From positions 1,860,001 through 1,924,000 of the forward strand of contig OX637794.1 of assembly GCA_951802425.1 (NCBI GenBank): DNA of 64,000 bases, written 5' to 3'. The notes below the pieces were generated by a model. The model worked only from the letters and a program-made list of their open reading frames with translations. It made no database searches and was not told the DNA's origin. Both the position numbers and the translations under genes were made by a program. Within the stretch, counting starts at the first letter, position 1; each line of letters opens with the position of its first letter. This document shows, piece by piece, positions 1-10,122 of the stretch. Source of the DNA: Clavaria fumosa (lineage: Eukaryota > Basidiomycota > Agaricomycetes > Agaricales > Clavariaceae).

Positions 1-925
1 TGAGTCGCAGCGCTGTATCTGAACCGCAAACGCTCCGTCCCTCTTGCAAACTTGCAGGTAGGAGCCTGTAGACCACTTCCACACTTCTGTCTGTTCAGAT
101 TTCCCTATTTCTTAGCAATCCAAACGCTATTTGTCCTTTATGTAGAAGAAGCTACTAGATCAATACTATTTACTTTAAGGAACTAATAACCGTTATTTCC
201 TTTCGCAAACTTGGAATTAAGGGTTGTCAAGGCATAGGAATCGAACGGTATTAACCGCATCTTTGTGCGATTCCTGGTTCTTGCTCTAGAGCCCCATCTT
301 TCTTTGAGTATAGAATGATTGTAGTTTTTACTTTGGATGGCTAACCAAAATTAGTTGTTTTCATGGCTATTGGTACATAGGCATATGTAGATAAGGCCAT
401 AGGCTTGTTAGGCTAATGAGACGCATATTTGTGGAGCTTCCAGATAAGGAGAAAGGCTAAACATAGTAAGGTAAGCACTTGACACCCTAACAGTAGTCTA
501 TGAGTATATATACTAAGTCTGATTCCATGGGGACAGTATGATACAAGGTAGCAGAGGGGGACATTCAAAGGGAGTGACAGTTGGGAGGGAATGAATGTAT
601 CCAGGTAACAATTGGGGAGGTGTCATGATGTTGGCAGGGTACAAGGGATTGGTAGGGAGACATGAAGCCATCATGGGAAGTGCTAGGGGAATGGGATAGT
701 GGTAGCATAGCAGGTCCAGGAATATAAGGTGGGGATAGGAATGATCATTTGATGTGGAGGTGACAGCTGTCACTATGATGACAGGGTGATGGCATCCTGC
801 TTGATGTGCCATCACACAAATGGGCCATACTGTTGGTTAGTAGTCACATGGGTCCTGTGACCTACTAATCATGTGACAGTCACATGTCCAGGATCCCGGG
901 CGGGTCACGTGATGTCGCTGCAACA
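1..925 (-). repeat. Probable 3' LTR end of Ty3 element E; left part unassigned
   Basis: The right edge is an LTR terminus on the minus strand: the plus strand reads GTCGCTGCAACA and is followed at 926-936 by a pyrimidine run, the complement of a polypurine tract. This lies next to the chromodomain pol tail at 937-1308, so it is the 3' LTR of that element. The other LTR edge was not found and may lie outside the window. Positions 840-890 contain overlapping inverted repeats around CACATG and GTGACC. No gene is seen in 1-840. Confidence 0.5.
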
Positions 926-936
926 TATCCCCCTTC

Positions 937-1308
937 CTAAGATTTGGACTCCTGGGCAAAGTCAGTGATAGCTTCCTTCGCCCTCCTGAGGTTCTCAAGT
1001 GGCTCCCACATATTCTTCTCAGGGGGGTACCCTTTCCAGCTTACCAAATACTGGACCTTGCCCCAGTGCTTCCATCTGGCCAGGACCTTCTCTATGTCAT
1101 ACTCCTCTCCTCCCTCAATGAGCTCAGGCAGTGGTCAGACAGTCATGGGATCTCCACGGAATGGCTTGAGTAGGGCCTCATTAAAGACATCATGGATTCA
1201 CCAAGTTGCAGGGAGGTTGAGGCGATAGGCGGAAGTTCCTACTTTCATGCTTATGAGGAACAGACCAACGAATTTAGGGCCAAACTTTTTTGAGGGGTGT
1301 CAGAGGGG
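937..1308 (-). pseudogene. Ty3 chromovirus pol C-terminus with chromodomain (element E)
   Basis: Reading the minus strand from 1308 to the stop at 937 gives the tail of a Ty3 polyprotein: a post-integrase segment (KVGTSAYRLNLPATW, then IHDVFNEALLKPF) followed by a chromodomain of the form YLVSWKGYPPEKNMWEP. Chromodomains at the pol C-terminus target integration to marked chromatin in chromoviruses. Two in-frame TGA codons (minus strand 1200-1198 and 1137-1135) sit where an arginine CGA would fit. The fragment is cut on the right at 1309 by a C-family LTR, so only the last 120 or so residues remain here. Confidence 0.75.
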
Positions 1309-2701
1309 TGTTAGGGCCTGTCCCATCTTGTAAGTAATGCCAAAGGTTGACTTGTTGGTGACTGATCTTGGAAACTTGCTAAGACCAGTCAACTGTTGAG
1401 CACAGTCAAGAATGCTCAGTCCCGGAAGGTCGTGAAGACATCTGAAAGAGTGTAAGAACAGAAATAGACAAGTAGGGAGAAGGGAGACATTGCTGGGAAG
1501 GTCGCGAAGTCAGTAGACAAAGTGTAAAGAGGAAAAAGACAAGTTGGGAGAGAAGAGATGTTGCTGAGAAGGTCACGAGGTCGACCAACGAAGTGTAGGA
1601 AGAGAAATAGATGAAGTGGGAGAAAGAGACAATGCTGAGAGAGTCGCAGGTAGTCGCAACGGTGTCAAGAGATGTGTCAGTGAAGGCAATGACTTTGCCA
1701 ACCGATGAGAGAACCTGTGGGGTTCGAAGGAATCAGTACCAAGACGAATAAGAGAGAATACTTAGGCACATGAGTTGATACGAGCATGGAGAATGAGTTA
1801 GAATGAAGCAGAGTGTGTCTTGGTGTTGTCGAGGTCACCAAGCAAGACAAGACCTATCAATCATGGTGGTCCCAAGCTCAAAGGGCATAATAGCCTCAAG
1901 CTTAAACCAAAGTGCATCAAAATCAAGTCTACAGTATGAGAAGTACATGCGAGACTTATATACATGTATACAGAGGAGTATAATGAAAGAGGAAAAGTAC
2001 AGAGGACAAGACTATAGTAGTACGGGGTATGTTTAGTTGTAAGGTGACTATGCACGTGTTCTACTAAGGTTGCGAGGGGTTAGGAATGCATAGGTAAGGT
2101 CACAAAGATGACCTGTCATGGGTTGCAACCTGGTTAAATAAGTATATACATAACTATAACTATGGGGGGATTCTCAGATCATATGTAACGTAGTTATAGA
2201 CGACTGAGGAGAGGAAGGGGAGCATATTGGAAAAGTATATACAGCTGACTGTTGGTGGTGCATTTGAGTGTTAAGGTCGCGAGGTCATAAGAGTGGTCAC
2301 ATGGGTGACAGTAGTGACGCAGGTGACCTTGGGCAGGAGGTCATGTGGGTAATGCTGGTAATGCAGGTAACGGCTGTAACGCTGGTAATGTATTAGCACC
2401 AGGGGTGCCATGTGGCAAGTCATGTGCTGGCTGAAGAAGATGCGCAATGGCATGTTGCACGTCGAAATGGTGGGTTCAGGTGGTAGATATGCATAAGGTG
2501 TGATAGGGAAGGGCATCGTGAGTATAGCCTGATAGTCACAAGTGTCATGTAAGGGCAGGGAAGGTCGGAGAGGCTTCCGGAAGGGGACAGCAGGTTCCAG
2601 AAGTGTGTAAAGGGGCTCGCGAGGTTGTAGAGGGCTGTCAGGAGGTTCGTAAGTGTTGGTAGAGTCAACTTGGGAAAGGGAAAAATGAATGGGTCCTGAC
2701 A
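1309..2701 (-). repeat. C-family LTR (copy C'), 3' LTR of a truncated element
   Basis: It runs from TGTTAGGGCC to GGGTCCTGACA and matches over its whole length the LTRs at 19671-21130 and 50142-51628, with many substitutions. A pyrimidine-rich PPT complement follows at 2702, so this is the 3' LTR of a minus-strand element whose gag-pol is missing here. It is more diverged from the other two copies than they are from each other, so it is an older insertion. It cuts into the pol tail of element E. Confidence 0.85.
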
Positions 2702-2817
2702 TTACCCTCCCTTCAAGCCTTGAGCCCTGCGAGAGTGGAGATCATGAGACGATTAGTCAGTGTGATGTTTGTTGATCAGGTCACAACACCCAAAAATTTT
2801 CTCTAAGTCCAACCACC

Positions 2818-3361
2818 ATGGTCTCCACTTTCATCAAGCAACATGAACTCGAAGCCAACAACAACAACAACGAGGTTGTGTGCAAAATGCGCATTTACAA
2901 TGAAACGGAACCAGGACTAAACTGAAGTATCCTGGATGATGCCCTGGTTGTGGGTAGCGTCGTGAACCCCAGCGAGATGGGGGACAACTCCGTGGGTGTA
3001 ACAGATCTGTCACCTGCAGAATTCTTAAAAGCATGGAAGAAAATTGGATCAGTAAAAGAAAACAAGGAATGGAACGAGATGGAGCGGGAGGTGCGTAACA
3101 AAATTTTTCGCTCCAATCCATTGTCTCTGATCATTGGGGTTACAGAATTGCAACAACTGTGTCACGAAGAGCTGGCAGTGCGAGTGCAGCACTGCCAGTA
3201 AATGTTGTCAGTGTGTGGAGGACCACAAAAAATGTTCATGGGTTCAAGATTTTCAACGATGGCGAGTGAAGAATGAGTTTGGGTGGGATGACATGCGTGT
3301 TGATGAGGTGCTAAAGCGTGTGGAGGGATCGGAGATGATGGGGTCACGAGTCGAGTGGGGG
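2818..3361 (+). pseudogene. Antisense Zn2Cys6-like accessory gene of C' (truncated)
   Basis: This is the 5' part of the gene found at 21311-23286 in element C. An ATG at 2818 opens a frame through an asparagine run (positions 14-18) into a segment equivalent to the C start (MRIYNETEPG). A TGA, a frame change and degenerate splice sites follow. The cysteine cluster at about 3143-3236 is preserved as C-x2-C-x6-C-x7-C-x2-C-x6-C, followed by SWVQDFQRW and GWDDMRVDEVLKRVEG. The copy ends abruptly at 3361, where an inverted LTR piece begins. It is useful because it keeps an upstream start that is frame-shifted in element C. Confidence 0.7.
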
Positions 3362-3680
3362 TGTCAGGACCCATTCATTTTTCCTTGCCCAAGCCGACTT
3401 CACCCACATCCACGAGCTTCCCAATGACCCTCTACAACCTCGCGAGTCCCTCTACACACTTCTGGGACCCGCTGTCTCCTTCCAGAAGCCTCTCCAACCT
3501 CCCCCGCACTCACACGACACTCGCGACCACCATGCTGTACTCGCGACGCTTCCTACTACTTCACCCTACACGCATACTTCACCCGGACCCACCAATCCTA
3601 CACGCGACACACCGATACGCATCTACTTCCACCAGCACATGACTTGCCGCGCGGCACCCCCAGCGCTACCACTACCAGCA
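3362..3680 (+). repeat. Inverted fragment of a C-family LTR
   Basis: Starts TGTCAGGACCCATTC, the first bases of the C LTR in its own orientation, and is the reverse complement of about 320 bases of the LTR end at 20820-21130. It belongs to a plus-strand C-family copy that abuts the minus-strand C' copy and stops at about 3680 without a recognisable internal region. Confidence 0.75.
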
Positions 3681-4969
3681 CACCCCCTTCAGCACACCCA
3701 CCCCCTATCCAAAAGGCCTAGCCGATTTTGACTGATGCCCTTTTTATGGGCCCAGCCGATCGTCGGCCGAGATATAGCTTTATAGGCTTGGCTGATCAAC
3801 TTGATATACCAAAATCCTGCCAGGCATACAGGGATCCCATGGTAATGATGATACCCTTTCAAAAGGGCTGGCCGACACCCATTTTAGGAACCAGTGTAGA
3901 GGGTCTGAAGCACCCTATTCAAACATTTCTCTCACTTACATGACAAATTAGATCAAAAAGCTGGGGATAAAGCATATGCACAAGATTAGGAAGCAAAGAT
4001 CAGATGTGCTATTTGATAGATATGTAAATTACAAGGTCATCTGCATCATTTGAGACTCCTTATCATCTGAGACTCCTCCATGACAACTTAACATAGTTGG
4101 GTGAGATGAAAACAAATATGCCTTCCAATAGGTCTTCAAAGGGTAGAAGCAAATGTACCAATCGAATATGCAATGGAGCCATTATAAACTAGAGTGAAAT
4201 GTGGTTGTCAACTGAGTCAGGATATTCTTTGGAAAAGGATGGGCCTTAATATCCTTTCTGAAGAGTATTCAAATCCACTTTGAATACGTGTTCTAAAGGA
4301 GAATGTATTGTTATTGTTCAAATATTCTTGCAATGTAGAAGTTGTGCATGTGAGTCTGTTATCACACCTTGTGATTATATTATTCTGTGGCTGTGCCCGG
4401 GATCCCGGGTGTGACAGTCACACTGTGACCAACTCTGCATAAGAGTATTCAAATCCACTTTGAATATGTGTTCTAAAGAAGAGGAGAATGTATTAGAATT
4501 GTTCAGGATGAGCCTTTGTACATAAAAATGATCCATTGTGGTCTAGAATTAAATTGAGGAAGTGATGCAAGGCAGTATATAATCTGATATTCCTTATAAA
4601 GAGACAAACCATTATAAAAGGACCCACATATGTGGTTCAATGGGGCACACTCCACCTTCAACAATCCAGTGGGAATAATGAAGGAGGATATTATTATCAG
4701 ATATTGCTTATAAAGGTATGAATCTTCTGAACAACATGATGCATCTAATAACAAGACTCAAATATGCTTTCTGATAGGCACAGGTTCTTCAATGATCTAA
4801 TGCAAAGCTGACTGATTCAGGAAGTGGATCATTATCTGAAATTCCTTAGAAAGGGCCAAACTATAGGCACCACAAAAGGACAGATTGCAAAGAATTATTA
4901 GGACCTAGTGAGACATCATGCAGATTGATATGCACTACAAATGACTGTCACCAGTGTCAAGGATGATTT
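3681..4969. other. No gene recognised; short duplicated segments
   Basis: Frames are short and show no family signature. A segment of about 40 bases beginning AAGAGTATTCAAATCCACTT occurs at 4261 and again at 4441, flanking a GC-rich palindrome at 4391-4430. The same arrangement recurs near 7204 and 7790, so this is probably the edge of a DNA transposon family. Confidence 0.4.
4391..4430. repeat. Palindromic CCCGGGATCCCGGG / TGACAGTCACACTGTGACC motif, copy 1
   Basis: A perfect 14-base palindrome (CCCGGGATCCCGGG) is followed by TGTGACAGTCACA and TCACACTGTGA-type inverted repeats. Related copies lie at 7204 and 7790. I take it as a terminal or subterminal repeat of the KDZ-type elements in this region, which is inference. 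Confidence 0.5.
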
Positions 4970-7077
4970 TCAGTGCTTCACCCTTGGTCGCAGTACCCGC
5001 TTCTTGGCATCCATGGAAGCCCTCTCTCTAGCCCTGGTCCTATATTGCTTAGACCTCTCCTCCTCCTCTTCATCATGGTATACCCTTTTCCTCTTGGGCA
5101 GGCTGGGCCCTGCCTCCTTGTGGATCTGAACTGCCATATGAGCAACAAGGCCATGAACATCTCTATGCACACCCACATCATCCCACATCCCTTGTTCTCC
5201 TGTCCAAAATTCCATTATCTGTATTGTATTTATGCTGGACTGGAAAATTCTCACCTGGATGTTGCCTGTCATGGTCACCTTCTAACCCATTCCCCTCAAT
5301 ACCATCACCCCTTCGCATATCCACCTGCTTGCTCAGACAGGATTCTTCTGCATCACTATCAGGGGGAACAGAAGCCTCAACCCTATCATCATTATCCCCA
5401 TCATAGATGCACCCCGAATCACTGTCTGACTCATCTGAGCCAATGTCTTCACTATGTGCATTTCAAATGTGCATTGATGATGATGATGATGATGATAATG
5501 ATGATATGAGAACACTCACTCAGTACTGATATGGACAGGCTGGACCTCTCGTTCTTTCCCCTTCTTGAGGGAGAGCCTCTTCACCTCTTTGTCAGATGAC
5601 AATGATGGCTCTTGTTCAGGTTGCTGGTGATAGTTGACTAGATGCCTTGATGGCTTCCCTCTCTGGTGCTGTGGGAGAACATATTGAAACCGTAATATTT
5701 TCTGGCCCAAAGTCTGTCGGTGATGCAGGAAATCACAGAGCCTTCTGACATCGACATATTGCATTTTTGAAGGCTCGTGAATTTGCATTCCCTCTGGAAG
5801 GTATTCATGAGGAATAAACTTGTGTGGAGCATCAGCTATCAGTTGCCAAGGGACAGCAACCTTCTTGTTTTTTGTTGTATTGCCTACATGTTGGAAGTAA
5901 CTTGTCAGACTTGGACTATTGAGCAAGACAGACTCACGATAAGTGATAGTAAAAAATGACTGCAAAATTTCTTTGAGTTGTGCGAGTGGTAGGTTGAGTT
6001 CCAAAGGAAGAATGGGCCATCCCTCATGATCTGTTAGCAAATCCCATGGCACACTAATATCTCTTCCTTTCCTTGATAGCATCTCCTCTTCATCAACAAA
6101 AGGCTTCCTTTGTAACTCATCTGAAATCCTGTCAGTACTTCCCCAACCTTGGCTTCACATCATTTTCTCACCATTCCATGTCTCAGCCAAATATTTATCC
6201 CACTCCTCCCACACCTCACAACCAACTTTGTGAAATTGTACCTTGAACCCACTAGTCACAGGTCCAGGGGTCTGAATCCTGGAGCATGTATACAGAGAAT
6301 TAATCTGATGGACCAGTGGGCATGCAATTGAGACTCACTTTGCCTTCTTTATATTCCCTTTCTCATCTTGCCAGCCAGTCAACATAAATAATTCAACACC
6401 CATCTGCTCCTTTGCAAAACGGGCAAACTTCAGGGCCTCATGCATAAATTTGCGAGAAGCCAATCTCCAAGCAACATTTCAGCCATTCTACTGGTTGAGA
6501 AAGGTAAATTAAAATACTCACTCTCTCTGCACAGGAACTGGGACAGGCTCCCTATTCCATTTCTCCACCAACCCCATGTATTTCTGATGCTCCTCTTGTG
6601 TTAGCTCTTGACAAATCTCAGTCCTAGCATGACGATATGAGCTGAGGAACTGGACTGATCCCCTCTCAGCATTTGACAACTCCTGGGCCCTGGCATTGAT
6701 GATCCCCTTCTTGCACTGCTCCAAAACACGCTGGAGGGTCCACCTCTGTTGTTTGCTGAACTGAAGGCCTTGGTTGCCATCATCTTCTGAACCAGAAGAC
6801 TCCTCCCCTCCACTGACAGCCCTGCGGTTATTGTGGAGCCAATTGCAAATTTTCTATGAACAGACAAACATCAAATCAACTCAGGAGACACATAAAATGC
6901 ATAAGTTATGGTGCTAAGATCCTCTGGGACACATTTGTTGTCCTGCTCAGCTGAATCCTTGATTTTCGCTTTGATTTGCTTGACAATTTCGAGGCGGTCT
7001 TTTGAGTTTGCCTGTCTGTAGGCTACAAGACTTTCTGTGAGTATTTTGGTATACTCTGGGGTCGTCCACCATGTCAT
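4970..7077 (-). CDS. Conserved hypothetical multi-exon gene beside the ULP1/KDZ genes
   Basis: A spliced minus-strand gene of unknown function. The first exon (ATG at 7077; the frame is open further upstream) encodes MTWWTTPEYTKILTESLV and ends at 6892 before an intron 6891-6854. Exon 2 reads KICNWLHNN, an acidic stretch, then a helical region RWTLQRVLEQCKKGI and ELTQEEHQKYMGLVEKWN. After a further intron comes KFMHEALKFARFAKEQMG with ELFMLTGWQDEKGNIKKAK. The exon at 6082-5516 holds a 188-residue block (SVPWDLLTDHEGWPILPLEL) and a basic tail, and a last acidic exon near 5450-5340 (SEDIGSDESDSDSGC) follows an intron containing a (GAT)n microsatellite. No in-frame stop breaks the exons. The pattern resembles genes that recur next to transposons in mushroom genomes, but I cannot name a function. 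The 3' end is approximate. Confidence 0.5.
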
Positions 7078-7203
7078 TTTCTTTGCTAGCCTAACTGATA
7101 AAGCAGTGGCGTTGTTGGGAAGCAAGAAGTGGTGTGTCACGTGAGAAAATAACTTGGCTCACGTGAGTCACTTGTCACGCGTTGTGACTGTGACTTGCTG
7201 AGG

Positions 7204-7243
7204 CTGTGCCCGGGACCCCGGGTGTGACAGTTACACTGTGACC
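7204..7243. repeat. CCCGGGACCCCGGG / TGTGACAGT motif, copy 2
   Basis: Same layout as the motif at 4391-4430, with similar flanks: GTGACTGTGACTTG before it and TCCTTTGAATATGTGAG after it. It lies just upstream of the unknown minus-strand gene that starts at 7077. Confidence 0.5.
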
Positions 7244-7410
7244 GTAACTCTCCATAACAATATGCAAAATGTCCTTTGAATATGTGAGCCTTGTGTATTT
7301 TTTTAATGTACGAAATTCCACAGCAGTCACATCTTACAGCCAGAGTGATGATGAAGGTTCGGCTAATGGTCTATCTGAAAGAGGACTAGTACGTTTAGTC
7401 TAAACTCCTA

Positions 7411-7564
7411 TTGGTTACGTGCTTGCCAGCACAGCGGCCTCAGGGCCCTGAGGATTTTTCGTACTGCCGTATCTGGAGCTTCACATCTTGGTTACGTGCT
7501 TGCCAGCGCAGCGGCCTCAGGGCCCTGAGGATTTTTCGTACCGCCGTATCTGGAGCTTCACGTC
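7411..7564. repeat. 77-bp tandem duplication with a 16-base perfect palindrome
   Basis: Two near-identical 77-base units start TTGGTTACGTGCTTGCCAGC at 7411 and 7488. Each contains the perfect palindrome CCTCAGGGCCCTGAGG (7438-7453 and 7515-7530). The word TTACGTGCTTGC also occurs at about 15131. No coding role is seen. Confidence 0.7.
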
Positions 7565-8579
7565 TCTCGCGTGAACTCCAGGTATGTGCTATCCTTGTGA
7601 TCTTTATTACACTACTGAATACACTACGTCTCTCGCATGAACTCCAGTCCTCTCGATCTGAAGCCTTCTCTGCATTATATATATACGATATTGCTTCTGA
7701 AGTGAAGCAATGGCACATTTTGATGCAAAATAACATAGCTTTGCTCATGTGAATTGTGTGTTGGGAGATGTGACTGTGACTTGTTGTGGCTATGCCCGGG
7801 ATTACGGGTGTGACTCACACTGTGACCATAGCTTGGCATCAGAATATCCAAATGCTCTTTGAATATGTGTGTTCTGGGTAAGAGGAGAATGTATTGCTAT
7901 TATTGCAGAAACTAGGAAAAGCTGACTAACGTCAGCAGAACCTTTGCTTGAATATCTTTGCATAAATTTGTGATACAACTATGGCTCACAATTGTGGTAC
8001 CAGACAATGTCAGATAGTCATGCTGGTCCACAGGGGTTGTGAACAACGCTGTATTTTCCAAAAGATTACCCACTCATAAAGTTAGTGTGGCTGTGCTGAT
8101 GCTGTGATAACAGATGTCACATAGTGTGACTGTCGCATACACTTTTGTCGATATCCACCACGTCTGCCCCAATCATCCTTCCTTGTGCTGCTGTCTGTGT
8201 GGGTGGAAACACCAGCAACCCCAAATCCTTGGTTGCCTCGTTTCAAGTCCAGGGTGCCATGTAAGTACTTTTGTCCTTGTCCATTCAATCTCCTCACTGA
8301 GTTGTGAAAGGGCCGCAATGACTTTGACAGGCATGGGGTTTCCCCAAGTACAAGTTCGCTTAGAAAGGGATTCATCAGCTTGTAAAGTGAGTCTCCCCAA
8401 ACTGCAGGATAGGCGTTACTAATGACATTAGATGAGTCACCCTGATAAGAAAGGGCGTCATGTGGTCATGGTCCTCCATGTCAATCTGGTTCGACCTTTG
8501 AAACCCCAATTAGCACAGTTTTGGGGCAAGACTAAAGGTATGTACTTTTGAAAGCTTGCTCCATGTCTGTCTGAGAGGA
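7565..8579. other. No confident gene; motif copy 3 at 7790-7827
   Basis: Contains the third copy of the GC-rich motif (CCCGGGATTACGGG, TGTGACTCACACTGTGACC). Open frames around 8082-8422 on both strands show no recognisable domain. The right part may hold 5' exons of the ULP1 gene that I could not define. Confidence 0.4.
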
Positions 8580-9911
8580 TCTAGGACGGGTACTGTTTCC
8601 AAAACTATTTCTCCTTTTTGACCAAGAATCAAGTCTCTGGAGTCAACAAACATACGAAGCATTTGTTCAATCTGTCAAGCCTAACTTTCCGGGAGACACA
8701 TGGCAATATCTTAGGTATGTGGCTTGTTTTGAAAGCTAAATTTCAACATTAATGATTGGCAATATCATAAGACCTGAGGAATCCGAAGCTGCATGGGTAT
8801 CTGGTGGGACAACATCAGGGTAGATCAATAACCTCATGTAATCAATATATTTGACATATTTTTCTCATTGTAGTGTTGGGAGCACACATATGCTTCTAGG
8901 TCCAGTTCAATTGAAAGATATTGAACTTGACCAACTCAAGGCTGGTCAATGGATAGGGGGAGATATTGTCAACTTTGCACTTCAGTATGTCAACCAATGT
9001 TCAATTGTTAACAATGCTCAAGGTGGACAGAGAGACATACAAAGCATTGGAAACAGGGGCATCTGGAATATGGCTCGCAAATACATATTTCCTTCCAGTA
9101 CTGAGGTAATTTCACCCCTTAATGATGTGGGTGAAAGCTGATCATTTATTAGAAGAAAGGATGGCACCAGAGATATTATCACATGGCTTCCAGAATCTGC
9201 ACACAAATGCAGATACTGGATTATTCCTGGGTTCAGTGAGGAACTGTACGTGGCTGATATCTTGTTGGAATTTATGGGGATGCTATACCTATTACAGGAA
9301 GCATTGGTTTACCATAATTGTGGCAAACCCAGGCCATTGCTTTCTAGTCGATCAGCCAGATGGTAACTGGGGATGGTGAGTGTACCATTTCTTGCAATAT
9401 TTTTGGTACTAACATCTTTACAGTACCATTGTCATACTTGACAGCTTTTTTCGTGACAGGGTGCATTCCAAAGACGCAAAGGCAATCCAAGACCTCTTCC
9501 GAGAGCTTGGGCATCAACAGGGCCTTAAGTACACCAAGGACCCAAAGGTTATCCAACCAAAGGTTTGTGGCAAATTGTGCAAAAAAGGGTGCTTCATATA
9601 TTTTCATATGTTCTTGCTTAGGTTCCAAAACAGAAAAATGGAGATGATTGTGGCATATATGCGATCCATTTTGCAAGGCTGTGGTTGCATGAAGGTGACA
9701 GATTAATGGATGTGGTGCTGGTAATTGGATATTTCTTTTCTTCTTCTAATGTCATTTCAACATCCCTTAGAACCCCTTGATGTCTCAACAAGACATTGAA
9801 CAAGCATGGAAGTGCTGGAGGATTGGTGGGCTTCGGACAAGGCTACAAGAAGAGATCCTCACCATTGCAGAGAAGAGTTGGTTTGAGCATGAAAAACAAA
9901 GGATAGTCTGA
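8580..9911 (+). CDS. ULP1-like cysteine peptidase (C48 fold) linked to KDZ transposon
   Basis: Ulp1 peptidases cleave SUMO or SUMO-like modifiers from proteins. The spliced frame gives QLKAGQWIGGDIVNFALQYV near 8930-8990, the usual N-terminal part of the fold. It then shows catalytic His in KHWFTIIVANPGHCF (about 9298), catalytic Asp in TIVILDSFF after an intron with GTGAGT donor at 9378, and Gln/Cys in PKQKNGDDCGIYAIHF (about 9625-9670) after another intron. The frame ends at TGA 9909-9911 after WFEHEKQRIV. All four active-site residues are visible. A one-base frame disagreement near 9270-9300 means a sequence decay or an unrecognised splice. Upstream exons are uncertain. ULP1 peptidases are known companions of fungal KDZ transposons, and the KDZ transposase starts about 210 bases downstream on the same strand. 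Confidence 0.7.
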
Positions 9912-10009
9912 TTGCCATTTACAGGCCTTTCTTCTTGTAATTCTACTGCCACTGGAATTTTATTGTATCTTGTATTTGTATTACTCTAACACTTTGCAAC
10001 ATAGAAGTT

Positions 10010-10103
10010 GCATATGTGAGTTTTTCAGTCAGCCCAATCACATGACACAACACTTTGCATATGTGAGTTTTTCAGTCAGCCCAATCACATGACACAACAC
10101 TTT
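10010..10103. repeat. 47-bp tandem duplication upstream of the KDZ gene
   Basis: Two copies, at 10010 and 10057, of a 47-base unit beginning GCATATGTGAGTTTTTCAGT and containing CCAATCACATGAC, directly before the ATG at 10123. It could be promoter sequence of the transposase gene. A related word (GTAGAAGTTGTGCATGTGAG) occurs near 4335. Confidence 0.7.
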
Positions 10104-10122
10104 GTCCACTGCAACCTCTGCC

